Positions 12,214 through 24,980 of a stretch of DNA of 64,000 bases are shown here, one piece after another. The notes beneath the pieces are model-generated. The model was not told where the DNA came from and did not search any database. It saw nothing but the letters and a program-made list of their open reading frames with translations. This DNA comes from Candidatus Handelsmanbacteria bacterium (GTDB lineage: Bacteria > Latescibacterota > UBA2968 > UBA8231): NCBI GenBank assembly GCA_016867395.1, contig VGJS01000003.1, positions 62,001 through 126,000 on the forward strand, written 5' to 3'. Numbering within the stretch: position 1 is the first letter of the stretch; each line of letters begins with the position of its first letter. The translations under genes and the position numbers were made by a program.

Positions 12214-13602
12214 ATGACGCCCCTTGAACTGCGCAAACGGGTGGCCGCCTTCCTGCGCCAGGTAGCCGGGGTGCGCGCCGGCGACCGGCTGCTGGTGGCC
12301 CTCTCCGGCGGCCTGGACTCGGCAGTACTGCTGGATCTTTTGGCCGGGCTCCGGGGCGAGTTGGAACTGCACCTGCGCGCGGCGCATTTCGACCATCAAC
12401 TGCGCCCCGCCTCGGCGGCGGATTCCCGCTTTGCCTGCCAACTGGCCGCGGCCCGGGGCCTGCCTATCTCCTGCGGCAGCGGCGAGGTGGCCGGCCACGC
12501 CCGCCGGCATCGCCTTTCCCTTGAAGCGGCGGCCCGCCAGTTGCGCTACGACTTCCTCGACGAGGTGGCCCGGGCCACCAGCTGCCAGTACATCGCCTTA
12601 GGCCACCATGCCGGCGACCAGGCCGAGACCCTGCTTTTGCACCTCTTGCGCGGCAGCGGCGCCGCCGGCCTGGGGGCCATGCGTCCGCTGCGCCAGGGGC
12701 GGTACCTGCGCCCCCTGCTGGAGATAGAGCGCTCGATCCTGGCCGCCTATGCCCAGGCCGAGGGGGTCGAATTCCGCGAGGACCCCTCCAACGCCGACCT
12801 GCGCTTTGCACGCAACCGGGTGCGCCGCGAACTGATCCCCCAGCTCCAGGCATGCTACAATCCCAGGCTGATCCAGGCCCTGGGCCGGACCGCCCGCATC
12901 CTCCAGGCCGAGGACGAATTCATGGCCGGGACGGCGCAAGAGGCTTTGCGGACAGTCGTTTGCGAGCGTTCCCCCCTCAAGATTGTCCTTGCTGCCCCCC
13001 CGTTGGTAAATTATCATATAGCGGTCCAGCGGCGTATCGTGAGGTTGCTCTTCGAGGCCCAGGGTCAGGGGCCTTTTGATTTTGACCTGCTGGAGGTGGT
13101 GCTGGAACTGGCCCGCCGTCCCGCTTCCGGCCCAGTTTCCCTGGCCGCCGGCTGGCGGGCGCAGCGGTGCGGCGAGCGGCTGATCCTGCGCTACGGCCAA
13201 CTGCCGCCCGTCGAGGCTCAGATTCAATGCCCCGGCCGGACGGCCCTTCCTTCCCGGAGCTGCACCCTGGTGGCCGAGGTGCTGCCGGCCGCCCGTTTTC
13301 CCGGGCTGCGGCCCGAGTTGGGCGCCTGGCGGGCCGCCTTCGACGCCGAAGCCCTGGCCGGGCCGCTGACCCTGCGCAGCCCGCGCCCCGGCGACCGCTT
13401 TCAACCCCTGGGCCTGCAAGGCCGCAAGAAGCTGAGCGACTTCCTCGTCGACCGCAAATGGCCGCGCCTCCTGCGGGATGAACTGCTGCTCTTGACTTGC
13501 GGCGACCAACTCGCCTGGGTGGCGGGGCTGGAGATCGGCCACCCTTTCCGGGTCAGGCCGGAGAGCCGCCGCCTGCTGCATTTGGAATTGCAACGCGACT
13601 GA
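12214..13602 (+). CDS. tilS: tRNA(Ile)-lysidine synthase
   Basis: 462 residues. Modifies the wobble C34 of the AUA-reading tRNA(Ile) to lysidine using lysine and ATP. The PP-loop 'LSGGLDSAVLLDLL' lies near residues 31-44, then 'AAHFDHQLRPASAADS' and 'ALGHHAGDQAETLLLHLLRGSG', 'LRPLLEIERS' and the 'EDPSNADLRFARNRVR' segment diagnostic of TilS; the C-terminal TilS domain has 'RSPRPGDRFQPLGLQGRKKLSDFLVDRKWP'-type sequence. Followed 12 bp later by ftsH, the usual tilS-ftsH neighbourhood. Confidence 0.96.
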   Translation: MTPLELRKRVAAFLRQVAGVRAGDRLLVALSGGLDSAVLLDLLAGLRGELELHLRAAHFDHQLRPASAADSRFACQLAAARGLPISCGSGEVAGHARRHRLSLEAAARQLRYDFLDEVARATSCQYIALGHHAGDQAETLLLHLLRGSGAAGLGAMRPLRQGRYLRPLLEIERSILAAYAQAEGVEFREDPSNADLRFARNRVRRELIPQLQACYNPRLIQALGRTARILQAEDEFMAGTAQEALRTVVCERSPLKIVLAAPPLVNYHIAVQRRIVRLLFEAQGQGPFDFDLLEVVLELARRPASGPVSLAAGWRAQRCGERLILRYGQLPPVEAQIQCPGRTALPSRSCTLVAEVLPAARFPGLRPELGAWRAAFDAEALAGPLTLRSPRPGDRFQPLGLQGRKKLSDFLVDRKWPRLLRDELLLLTCGDQLAWVAGLEIGHPFRVRPESRRLLHLELQRD

Positions 13603-13614
13603 GAAACGAGGATC

Positions 13615-15573
13615 ATGGACCGCAGCGAAGACCCCCCGCGGGAAACCCCCGAATCGCGCCGGCGCGCCGGCCAGGACAACCGCTCGCGCTCGCGCTGGCG
13701 CCGGCCCATGCGCACCCGTGCCTTCTGGATCTTCTTCTTCCTGGTGCTGGTCTTCGCCTTCAAGTTCTTCGGCAGTATGCCCTCCGATGCCAGGGTCATT
13801 TCCTACAATCAGTACCGCGAGCACCTGCGCAACGGCTACATCGAGCGGGCCGAGGTCATCGGCGACTCCGAGTTCCACGGCGTCCTGCGCAACGGCCAGC
13901 GCTTCACCGTCAACCTGGGCCCCATCGACGCGGCTACTAAGCAGGAATGGGAGGCGATGGGGGTCAGCTTCGTCTTTAGGGAAAAGCCTTTCCAATGGTA
14001 CAGCGTGCTGATCACCGTGCTGCCCTGGCTGTTCTTCATCGCCATCTGGATCTTCATGCTGCGCCAGATGCAGGGCGGGCCGCGCGGCCTCTTCTCCTTT
14101 GGGAAGAGCCGAGCCAAGCTGCTGATGGAGGACAAGAAGAAGACCACCTTCCAGGACGTGGCCGGCGCCGACGAGGCCAAGCAGGAGTTGGAGGAGATCA
14201 TCGAGTTTCTTAAGGACCCCAGGAAGTTCCAGCGGCTGGGCGGCCGCACCCCCAAGGGGGTTTTGCTTATCGGCCCGCCGGGCACCGGCAAGACCCACCT
14301 GGCCCGGGCCGTGGCCGGTGAGGCCGGGGTGCCCTTCTTCAGCATCAGCGGCTCTGATTTTGTCGAGATGTTCGTGGGGGTGGGCGCCTCGCGGGTGCGC
14401 GACCTCTTTGAGCAGGCCAAGGCCAGCGCCCCCTGCATCATCTTCATCGACGAGATCGACGCGGTGGGCCGCCACCGGGGGGCCGGCATCGGCGGGGGTC
14501 ACGATGAGCGGGAGCAGACCCTCAACCAGTTGCTGGTGGAGATGGACGGCTTCGAGTCCAACGACGGGGTGATCCTCATCGCCGCCACCAACCGCCCCGA
14601 CGTGCTGGACCCGGCCCTCCTGCGCCCGGGCCGCTTCGACCGCCGGGTGGTGGTGGGCCTGCCCGACGTGCGGGGCCGCGAGGGCATCCTCAAGGTCCAC
14701 ACGCGCCACACCCCCCTGGCTCCCGACGTCGATCTGAAACATCTGGCCCAGGGCATGCCCGGCCTGGCCGGGGCGGACCTCGAAAACGTGGTCAACGAGG
14801 CAGCGCTCCTGGCCTCGCGCCGCAACCGCGACAACGTCACCATGCTCGACCTGGAGGAGGCCAAGGACAAGGTGATGCTGGGGGCCGAGCGCAAGAGCAT
14901 GGTGATGACCCCGGAGGACAAGCGCCTGGCCGCCTACCACGAAGCCGGCCACGCCCTGGTGGCCAAGCTGGTGCCCGGCGCCCCCCCCATCAACAAGGCG
15001 GTGATCGTGCCACGCGGCCAGACCATGGGCATGGTCTCCTTCCTTTCCGACGAGCGCCACTCCATTTCCGAGTCCCGCCTCAAGGCCCACCTGGTCACCA
15101 CCCTGGGGGGCTGCTGCGCCGAGCTGCTGGTCTTCGGGGAGCGCACCACCGGGGCCCAGGCCGACTACAAGCAGGCCACTTCCCTGGCCCGCTCCATGGT
15201 CTGCGAGTGGGGCATGAACAAGTCCCTGGGCCCCCTGGCCCTGGGCGGCGACGACCACCACGTCTTCCTGGGCAAGGAGTTCTCGCGCACCCGCCACCTC
15301 AGCGAACAGACCGCCCAGGCCATCGACCAGGAGATCCGCGCCCTGGTGGTTGAGGCCGAGACCGAGGCCACCCAACTGCTCAAGGCCAACGAAACCAAGT
15401 TACACGAGCTGGCCGGAGCCCTGCTCGAATACGAGGTGCTGGACAGCCGCGAGATCGACCGCTTGCTCGCCGGGCAACCGGCCAAGGTCCCTGAAAGGGA
15501 TAAAATCCTTGAAGGGGACAAGGTCCCTGAAAGAGATAAGCCCCAGGCCGGCAACCCGGCCCCCCCGCCATGA
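13615..15573 (+). CDS. ftsH: ATP-dependent zinc metalloprotease FtsH
   Basis: 652 residues. Membrane-anchored AAA+ protease that degrades misassembled membrane proteins and regulators. Two N-terminal membrane segments ('[14 protein letters not shown]' near 37-52 and '[19 protein letters not shown]' near 130-150) flank the periplasmic domain. Walker A 'GPPGTGKTH' near 219-227, Walker B '[12 protein letters not shown]', SRH '[20 protein letters not shown]', and the zinc site HEAGH at residues 442-446. The C-terminus carries a short charged repeat ([18 protein letters not shown]) absent from typical FtsH. Overlaps folP by 4 bp. Confidence 0.98.
   Translation: MDRSEDPPRETPESRRRAGQDNRSRSRWRRPMRTRAFWIFFFLVLVFAFKFFGSMPSDARVISYNQYREHLRNGYIERAEVIGDSEFHGVLRNGQRFTVNLGPIDAATKQEWEAMGVSFVFREKPFQWYSVLITVLPWLFFIAIWIFMLRQMQGGPRGLFSFGKSRAKLLMEDKKKTTFQDVAGADEAKQELEEIIEFLKDPRKFQRLGGRTPKGVLLIGPPGTGKTHLARAVAGEAGVPFFSISGSDFVEMFVGVGASRVRDLFEQAKASAPCIIFIDEIDAVGRHRGAGIGGGHDEREQTLNQLLVEMDGFESNDGVILIAATNRPDVLDPALLRPGRFDRRVVVGLPDVRGREGILKVHTRHTPLAPDVDLKHLAQGMPGLAGADLENVVNEAALLASRRNRDNVTMLDLEEAKDKVMLGAERKSMVMTPEDKRLAAYHEAGHALVAKLVPGAPPINKAVIVPRGQTMGMVSFLSDERHSISESRLKAHLVTTLGGCCAELLVFGERTTGAQADYKQATSLARSMVCEWGMNKSLGPLALGGDDHHVFLGKEFSRTRHLSEQTAQAIDQEIRALVVEAETEATQLLKANETKLHELAGALLEYEVLDSREIDRLLAGQPAKVPERDKILEGDKVPERDKPQAGNPAPPP
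15484..15537 (+). repeat. three 18-bp tandem units in the 3' end of ftsH
   Basis: Units AAGGTCCCTGAAAGGGAT, AAAATCCTTGAAGGGGAC and AAGGTCCCTGAAAGAGAT encode [18 protein letters not shown]. In frame, near the FtsH C-terminus; the number of units may vary between strains. Confidence 0.8.
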
Positions 15574-16391
15574 TCTGGGCCCTGGGCGACCGGACCCTCG
15601 ACTTCCGCGAGCGCCTCCAGATCATGGGCATCCTGAACGTCACCCCGGATTCCTTTTACGACGGCGGGGCGTACTTGGACCCGGCCCGGGCCGTGGAGCG
15701 CGGCCTGCAACTGGCCGAGGAAGGGGCCGATCTCATCGACGTGGGCGGCGAATCCACCCGCCCGCCCCTTTACGGGGAGCGTCAGCCCGTGAGCACCGAG
15801 GATGAGTGCCGCCGGGTCCTACCGGTGATCGAGGGCCTGCGCCGCCACACCCGCCTCCCGCTCTCCATCGACACCACCAAGTCCCTGGTGGCCCGCCGCG
15901 CCCTGGAGGCCGGTGCCGACATCGTCAACGACATCAGCGCCCTGCGCGACGACCCTGCCCTGGCCGGGGTGGCCGCCGCCCACCGCGCCCCGGTGATCCT
16001 GATGCACCGCGCCCCGCCCTCCCCCGATCCGACCGACCCGGCCCTCTCCGTGCGCGATTTCCTCGCCCAACGCCTGGAGGCAGCCCGGCAGGAGGGCATC
16101 AAGTCCTTGGCCGTGGACCCTGGGCTGGGCTTCGGCAAGACCCTCCAAGGCAACTTCTCCCTGCTGCGCCGCCTGGAGGTCTTCGCCGACCTGGGCTGCC
16201 CGGTGCTGGTGGGTGCCTCGCGCAAATCCTTCATCTGGCAAACCCTGGACCTAAACCCGGACCAAAGTTTAGAGGGCAGCCTGGCCGTGGCCGCCCTGAG
16301 CGCCGCCGGGGGGGCCCACCTTTTGCGGGTCCACGACGTCAAAGAGACGGTGCGGGCCGTGCGCGTGGCGCAGGCCGTGGCCAGGGCCTGA
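15570..16391 (+). CDS. folP: dihydropteroate synthase
   Basis: 273 residues. Condenses p-aminobenzoate with the hydroxymethyl-dihydropterin diphosphate made by FolK. Family blocks: 'MGILNVTPDSFYDGG' near residues 19-33, 'EGADLIDVGGESTRP' near 50-65, 'LSIDTTKSLVARRALEAGADIVNDIS', 'DPGLGFGKT', and 'LVGASRKSFI' near the pterin/PABA site. Starts inside the ftsH stop (ATGA overlap), hence translationally coupled. The pathway partners folB and folK are 18 kb away. Confidence 0.96.
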   Translation: MIWALGDRTLDFRERLQIMGILNVTPDSFYDGGAYLDPARAVERGLQLAEEGADLIDVGGESTRPPLYGERQPVSTEDECRRVLPVIEGLRRHTRLPLSIDTTKSLVARRALEAGADIVNDISALRDDPALAGVAAAHRAPVILMHRAPPSPDPTDPALSVRDFLAQRLEAARQEGIKSLAVDPGLGFGKTLQGNFSLLRRLEVFADLGCPVLVGASRKSFIWQTLDLNPDQSLEGSLAVAALSAAGGAHLLRVHDVKETVRAVRVAQAVARA

Positions 16392-16404
16392 GGGAGGGCA
16401 GGTC

Positions 16405-17214
16405 GTGCTCAAGGACAAACTGGTCCTCTTCCACCTCTTCGGCTTCCTACCAGTCTCGCTTATCTCCCTCTTCGATATCGCCATCGTCAGCTTCATCTTC
16501 TACCGGCTGACGCTGCTGATCCGCGGCACCCGGGCCTCGCAGATGCTGCTGGGCTTCTTCCTGCTGGTCAGCGTGGCCCTGGCCGCCCCCCTCTTGCAAA
16601 TGGATGCTTTCGCCTGGCTACTGGACCAGGTGCGCTCCATCCTGCTCATCATGCTGGTCATCCTCTTCCAGGCCGAGCTGCGACGGATGCTGGTCTCCCT
16701 GGGCCAGAGCCGGGTGATAAGCTGGTTCTATAAAAAGGAGTCCAACCGAGTCATCGCCGCAGTAGTGGCCGGGGCCGTGCAGTTGAGCGAGCGGGGCTAC
16801 GGGGCGCTGATCGTGCTAGTGCGCGAGGTGGGATTGGGCCCCATCATTGAGACCGGGGTGCCGCTCAATGCCGAGGTCTCCGCGGATCTTTTGACTACCG
16901 TCTTCACCCCCCGCTCCCCCCTGCACGACCAGGCCGTGGTCATCCAGAACGAGACTCTGGTGGCCGCCCGCTGCACCCTGCCCCTGGCCGAGGAGGTGGA
17001 GGACAAGCGCCTGGGCACCCGCCACCGGGCGGCCCTGGGCCTGTCCCAGGAATCGGACGCGGTGTGCGTGGTGGTCTCTGAGGAGAGCCGCGCCATCTCC
17101 CTTGCCATCGGCGGGGAGCTGATCCGCGGCCTGAGCGCCGCCCAACTCAAGCAGCGTCTCACCGAGTTGATAACCCGCAAGGAACCCAAGGAAAGCGCCG
17201 CCGGAAACGCTTGA
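16405..17214 (+). CDS. cdaA: diadenylate cyclase CdaA (membrane DAC)
   Basis: 269 residues with a GTG start behind a GAGGGAGGG ribosome site. Three N-terminal membrane helices (about residues 8-30, 37-55, 62-82) then a DisA_N catalytic domain that makes c-di-AMP from two ATP. RHR motif at 206-208 ('GTRHRAALGLSQESDA') is intact. The other signature, normally D-G-A, reads D175-Q176-A177 here ('LHDQAVVI'), an unusual Gly-to-Gln change. CdaA usually pairs with CdaR/YbbR and glmM; here it ends the tilS-ftsH-folP operon, where glmM often sits in other bacteria. Confidence 0.92.
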   Translation: MLKDKLVLFHLFGFLPVSLISLFDIAIVSFIFYRLTLLIRGTRASQMLLGFFLLVSVALAAPLLQMDAFAWLLDQVRSILLIMLVILFQAELRRMLVSLGQSRVISWFYKKESNRVIAAVVAGAVQLSERGYGALIVLVREVGLGPIIETGVPLNAEVSADLLTTVFTPRSPLHDQAVVIQNETLVAARCTLPLAEEVEDKRLGTRHRAALGLSQESDAVCVVVSEESRAISLAIGGELIRGLSAAQLKQRLTELITRKEPKESAAGNA

Positions 17215-17222
17215 TTTTTATG

Positions 17223-17251
17223 TTGACACCCCCTCCCTGCCCGTCTACATT
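17223..17251 (+). promoter_or_regulatory. sigma-70 promoter of the argR operon
   Basis: -35 TTGACA (17223-17228), 17-bp spacer, -10 TACATT (17246-17251). Predicted start near 17258, just in the palindrome that follows, leaving a leader of roughly 33 nt before argR. Confidence 0.7.
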
Positions 17252-17253
17252 AT

Positions 17254-17285
17254 CGGAATAAATATTTTATTTATCGAATAAATAT
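17254..17285 (+). promoter_or_regulatory. candidate ArgR operator (AT-rich palindrome)
   Basis: Perfect inverted repeat ATAAATA-TTT-TATTTAT (17258-17274) inside a stretch with a repeated unit CGGAATAAATAT / TCGAATAAATAT (17254-17265, 17274-17285). It is strikingly AT-rich in GC-rich surroundings, covers the predicted transcription start, and resembles ARG boxes (AT-rich imperfect palindromes bound by ArgR). Autoregulation is an inference. Confidence 0.55.
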
Positions 17286-17290
17286 CGCCT

Positions 17291-17752
17291 ATGAAGGGCA
17301 AGGAACTCCGCCAGTCCAGAATCCGCGAACTCTTGCAGGATTCGGACCTGGAGACCCACGAGATGCTGGCCGCGGCCCTACGCCGGCGCGGCATCGAGGT
17401 CAGCCAGTCCACCCTCTCCAAGGATCTGAGAGAGCTAGGGGTGGTGCGCCTGCCCCGGCCCGAGGGCGGCTTCCGCTACGGGGTGCCCGAGGCCGGCGCC
17501 GCCCCGCGCGATCTGCACCTGTTGGAGCGCGAACTGTGCGACTACCAGGTGCAGGCAGTGCGGGCGCGGAACCTGGTGGTGGTCAAGACCCTGGCCGGCC
17601 ACGCCCAGAGCCTGTGCGCCGCCATCGACCGCATGGACTGGGGCGAGATCGTCGGCACCCTGGCCGGGGAGGACACCATCCTGATCATCGCCCCCACCGA
17701 CCAGGAAGCCGAGGGGCTACTCAAACGACTTAGGCAGCTTTCCGGAGACTAG
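17291..17752 (+). CDS. argR: arginine repressor ArgR
   Basis: 153 residues. Winged-helix N-terminus with the family motif 'STLSKDLRELGVVRL' near residues 36-50, then the C-terminal hexamerisation/arginine-binding domain with 'VVVKTLAGHAQSLCAAIDRMDWGEIVGTLAGEDTI'-type sequence (GTLAGEDT holds the arginine-binding Asp). First gene of argR-argB-argD-argH with 5-12 bp gaps, so it likely regulates its own operon through the palindrome just upstream. Confidence 0.96.
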   Translation: MKGKELRQSRIRELLQDSDLETHEMLAAALRRRGIEVSQSTLSKDLRELGVVRLPRPEGGFRYGVPEAGAAPRDLHLLERELCDYQVQAVRARNLVVVKTLAGHAQSLCAAIDRMDWGEIVGTLAGEDTILIIAPTDQEAEGLLKRLRQLSGD

Positions 17753-17757
17753 GCTTC

Positions 17758-18639
17758 ATGACCGACCTACAACTCTACATCGACAAGGCCGCCACCCTCA
17801 TCGAGGCCATGCCCTACATCCAGGACTTCCGGGGCAAGACGGTGGTAATCAAGTACGGCGGCAGCACTATGACTGGCAAAGACGAGATCGACCCCGTCCT
17901 ACAGGATATCGTCTTCATGGAAAGCGTGGGCATGAAGCCGGTCATCGTCCACGGCGGCGGGCCGGCCATCGACCAGCGCCTCCAAGAGCTGAAGATCGAG
18001 AGCAAACGCGTCAACGGCCTGCGGGTCACTGACAAGGCCACCATGCAGGTGGTGGAGGAGGTGCTCTTCGGGGTGATCAACGCCGGCATCGTCCAGGCCG
18101 TCAACGACCTGGGGGCCCGGGTGGTGGGGGTCTCGGCCAAGGAGTCGGGGGTGATGCATGTGCGCAAACACTTCGCCCAAAATCCCGAAGGCAAGGTGGA
18201 CCTGGGCTTTGTCGGCGAGGTGACCCGCATCGACGCCAGCCCGCTTTTGGAACTGATCCAAGAGGGAACCATCCCGGTAGTGGCGCCCATCGGCCGGGGA
18301 GTGCGCGGGGTCTCCTACAACGTCAACGCCGACACCGCGGCCGGGGCCATCGCCGCGGCCCTGCACGCCGAGAAGCTGGTCTTCCTCACCGACGTCAGGG
18401 GCATCATGCGCGATCCGGCCGACGAGCAGTCGCTCTTGTCCACCATCCACGTGCGCCAGGTGGATGAGCTGATCGCCGGCCAGATCATCAAGGGCGGCAT
18501 GATCCCCAAGGTGGGCGCCTGCGTCCAGGCGGTAAAGGCCGGGGTGCGCAAGACCCACATCATCGACGGCCGCATCCCCCGTTCCATGCTGCTGGAGTTC
18601 TTCACTAACGAAGGCATCGGCACCCAGATCGTCCAGTAA
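17758..18639 (+). CDS. argB: acetylglutamate kinase
   Basis: 293 residues. Phosphorylates N-acetylglutamate, second step of arginine synthesis. Amino-acid kinase fold: 'VVIKYGGSTM' near residue 28, 'PVIVHGGGPAI' near 62, 'RVNGLRVTDKATM', 'NVNADTAAGAIAAAL' and 'IKGGMIPKVGACVQAVKAGV' near 240-260. The N-terminal helix and the 'RVTD' loop fit the long arginine-sensitive type, so feedback inhibition is plausible. Confidence 0.97.
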   Translation: MTDLQLYIDKAATLIEAMPYIQDFRGKTVVIKYGGSTMTGKDEIDPVLQDIVFMESVGMKPVIVHGGGPAIDQRLQELKIESKRVNGLRVTDKATMQVVEEVLFGVINAGIVQAVNDLGARVVGVSAKESGVMHVRKHFAQNPEGKVDLGFVGEVTRIDASPLLELIQEGTIPVVAPIGRGVRGVSYNVNADTAAGAIAAALHAEKLVFLTDVRGIMRDPADEQSLLSTIHVRQVDELIAGQIIKGGMIPKVGACVQAVKAGVRKTHIIDGRIPRSMLLEFFTNEGIGTQIVQ

Positions 18640-18651
18640 AGGAGCTTAGCC

Positions 18652-19844
18652 ATGCGTACCGCGGATATCATCGCCCTGGAGCAGCAGTACATCCTCCAGA
18701 CCTACAGCCGGCCCGAGCTGGTCCTCGAAAGAGGCAACGGCGTGTACCTGTTTGATATCGCCGGCAACCGTTACCTCGATTTCGTCAGCGGCCTGGCGGT
18801 CAATGCCCTGGGCTATGGCGACTACGACGTGCTCAAGGCCATCGAGGCCCAGGCCGCCAAGCTGATGCACGTCTCCAACCTCTACCACACCATCCCCTCG
18901 GCGCGGCTGGCGCAGAAACTGGTCGAGCACTCCTTTGCCGACCGGGCCTTCTTCTGCAACAGCGGCACCGAGGCTTGGGAAGCCTGCCTCAAATTTTGCC
19001 GCAAGTGGGGCAGCACCACCTTTGAGCAGAAACCCAAGTACCGCTTCATCGCCATGCACAACTCCTTCCACGGCCGCACCTACGGCTCGATCTCGACCAC
19101 CGGCCAGCCGAAGTACCACCAGGGCTTCGCCCCCATGCTGCCGGGCATCGACTTCGCCGAGTTCAACAACCTGGCCGCGGTGGAAAAGCTGGCCGGCGAC
19201 GAGACCTGCGCCGTGCTGGTCGAGCCGGTGCAGGCCGAGGGCGGGGTGTACCCGGCCACCCCGGAGTTCCTGGCCGGGCTGCGGCAGCTCTGCGATGAGC
19301 GCGGGATGCTCCTGGTCTTCGACGAGGTGCAGGTGGGCCTTGGCCGCACCGGCTCCCTGTGGGCCTACCAACAGTACGGGGTGGAGCCGGATCTCATGAC
19401 CCTGGCTAAGGCCCTGGGCGGAGGTCTGCCCATCGGCGTGGCCCTCCTGCGCCAAAAGGTGGCCGACGCCGTCAAGCCCGGCGACCACGCCGCCACCTTC
19501 GGGGCCAACCCGGTCTCCTGCGCCGTGGCCCTGACCGTCTTCGACAAACTCATCGCCCCCGGCTTCATGGCCGGGGTTAAGGAGCGCAGCGACCACTTCC
19601 ACGCCCGGCTGGGCAAGTTGGTGGAGCGCTGGCCCCAAGAGCTTAAGGAGGTGCGGGGCCGGGGACTGATCGTGGGGGTAGTCAGCGAGAAGCCGGCCGC
19701 CGAGTACATCGCCGCCTTCCGCAAGCGCAATGTCCTGGTGGCCTCGGCTGGGCCCAGTGTGGTGCGTTTCCTGCCCCCCCTGGTGACGGACATGGGCCAA
19801 CTCGATGAGGTGGTGGACATCTTCGACGAGATCCTGCGCCAGGG

Positions 19845-19848
<4 letters not shown>
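18652..19848 (+). CDS. argD: acetylornithine aminotransferase
   Basis: 398 residues, class III PLP aminotransferase converting N-acetylglutamate semialdehyde to N-acetylornithine. Seen: 'DFVSGLAVNALGYGD', 'FFCNSGTEAWEACLKFCRKW', 'SFHGRTYGSISTTGQ', 'LLVFDEVQVGLGRTG' with the PLP-binding Asp, and 'LAKALGGGLPIG' with the PLP Lys. AGGAG ribosome site before ATG 18652. Overlaps argH by 4 bp (ATGA). argC, argJ, argF and argG are not in the window. Confidence 0.95.
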
Positions 19849-21227
<1,379 letters not shown>

Positions 21228-21255
21228 AAACCCGCGGACAGCGATGGGAGGGACC

Positions 21256-22260
21256 ATGGACGAGAGGAAATACCGCGTGGCCGTGGTCGGCGGGCCCGGC
21301 ACCTGGGGCCGCCACTACCTGGGCACCTTTGCCCAGCTCCCTCGCTGCCACGTGGTTCCCCTGGTGGACCGGGCCAGGGACGGCCGCCAGGACTTGGCCG
21401 ACCGCTTCCAGGTTCCGGCGGTCTTCGACGAAGCTGGTGAACTGCTGGCCCGCCAGGTACCCGACATCGTCTCGGTCATCCTGCCGGTGGCCTATTCTGC
21501 CGGGGTGGTGCTCCAGTCCGCCGAGGCCGGGGTGCAGGTGGTCTCCTTCGAGAAACCCATCGCCGCCCGCCTCTCCCACACTGACGCGCTGATAGGCCCG
21601 CTGCCTGGGCACCATCCTGGGCTGAGGCACCGCCCGCGGGCCCCTATATCCCCTCATCGACTGGGTTCCGGGCCGGCAATATCGGCGCCCTGACCGGGGT
21701 GGCCATGCCCAATGCCTGGAGCGCGAGGTCTCGGTAGGGGCCTGCCACGATCTGGTATTGTTGCGCCACCTCGCCGGCCGCGAGGTGGAATGGGTGGAGG
21801 GCTGCACCCAGCCCCTGCTGCCCAATTTCGCCAACCCCGAGGCGGCCGACGACACCGAGATCGAGTGCCCGGCCTATGGACCATGGGCCTGGAGGGCGGC
21901 ATAGTCTGCAAACTGCCCCCGCCCAGTCCTGGTCCAGGGCCTGGGGCCTTGGCCAGCCCGGTCTTCCCCGACTTCTTCAAGGACCCCCTGCCCGAGAACT
22001 TCTTCGTTCCCCTCATCGAGGATTTGATGCGGGCCTTCGACACCGGCGAGGACTCCCGCTGCAGCCGCCGCGACTACCGCCAGGTGCTGGAGATCGCTAT
22101 CGCCCGCAAACAGTCGGTCGCCCGCAACCATTAGCGCGTCGCCCTGCCCCTGGCCGACCGCTCGCTGCGCCTCCTCCCCAACCCTACCGCCTGCGCGGGG
22201 GGTATATCGCCGGCTGGCAGAGCATCGGCTACACCGGCCCGCCTCCGTTGGCCTCAGCGC
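21256..22260 (+). pseudogene. broken Gfo/Idh/MocA-type oxidoreductase
   Basis: Starts well (GGAGGG then ATG 21256) with a Rossmann motif 'VAVVGGPGTWGRHYLGTF' and 'DIVSVILPVAYSAGVVLQSAEAGVQVVSFEKPIA', the E-K-P-I-A motif of the family. After about 21590 the sense moves through other frames: 'GNIGALTGVA', 'LEREVSVGACHDLVLLRHLAGREVEW', then 'FFVPLIEDLMRAFDTGEDSRCS', an in-frame TAG near 22131, and a last matching piece 'GGYIAGWQSIGYTG'. Several frameshifts plus a stop make a full product impossible. Confidence 0.75.
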
Positions 22261-22381
22261 CGGCCGGCACCAGAAAAAAAGTAGACCGGAATTCAGACTT
22301 CTATTATTTTCTGTCTCTCGACACCTCAAGCAGCCTATCGCACCTTTTCCCGCGCTTTTCTCCACAGGAGGGATTCCCATT

Positions 22382-24853
<2,472 letters not shown>

Positions 24854-24876
24854 GCCCGGTTCCAGTCTGTAGCGAG

Positions 24877-24912
24877 AAGGGGAGCGGCTCGTGGCCGCTC
24901 CCCTTTGTTTTT
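24877..24912 (+). terminator. rho-independent terminator after hppA
   Basis: Perfect 12-bp stem AAGGGGAGCGGC / GCCGCTCCCCTT with a short tcgtg loop, followed by TTTGTTTTT. It lies 24 bp after the hppA stop. Confidence 0.9.
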
Positions 24913-24926
24913 GGTGCCGCACTGCC

Positions 24927-24955
24927 TTGCCCTGATCCGGCCGCCCGCCTATGTT
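24927..24955 (+). promoter_or_regulatory. possible promoter of the first enolase-superfamily gene
   Basis: TTGCCC (24927-24932), 17-bp spacer, TATGTT (24950-24955). Each box has only a partial match. If real, the start near 24962 rules out the ATG at 24951 and favours ATG 24981. Confidence 0.35.
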
Positions 24956-24980
24956 TGTGCCCAAAACCCCGGTGAAGGCC

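Noticed and set aside
12598-15375. Very long open frame (925 codons) antisense to tilS and ftsH
   Set aside because: Low-complexity Gly/Ala/His-rich translation produced by the codon bias of the intact tilS and ftsH genes on the other strand; no start context or family motif.
22290-22310. TATTAT near 22304 as a -10 box for hppA
   Set aside because: No -35-like hexamer at an acceptable distance.
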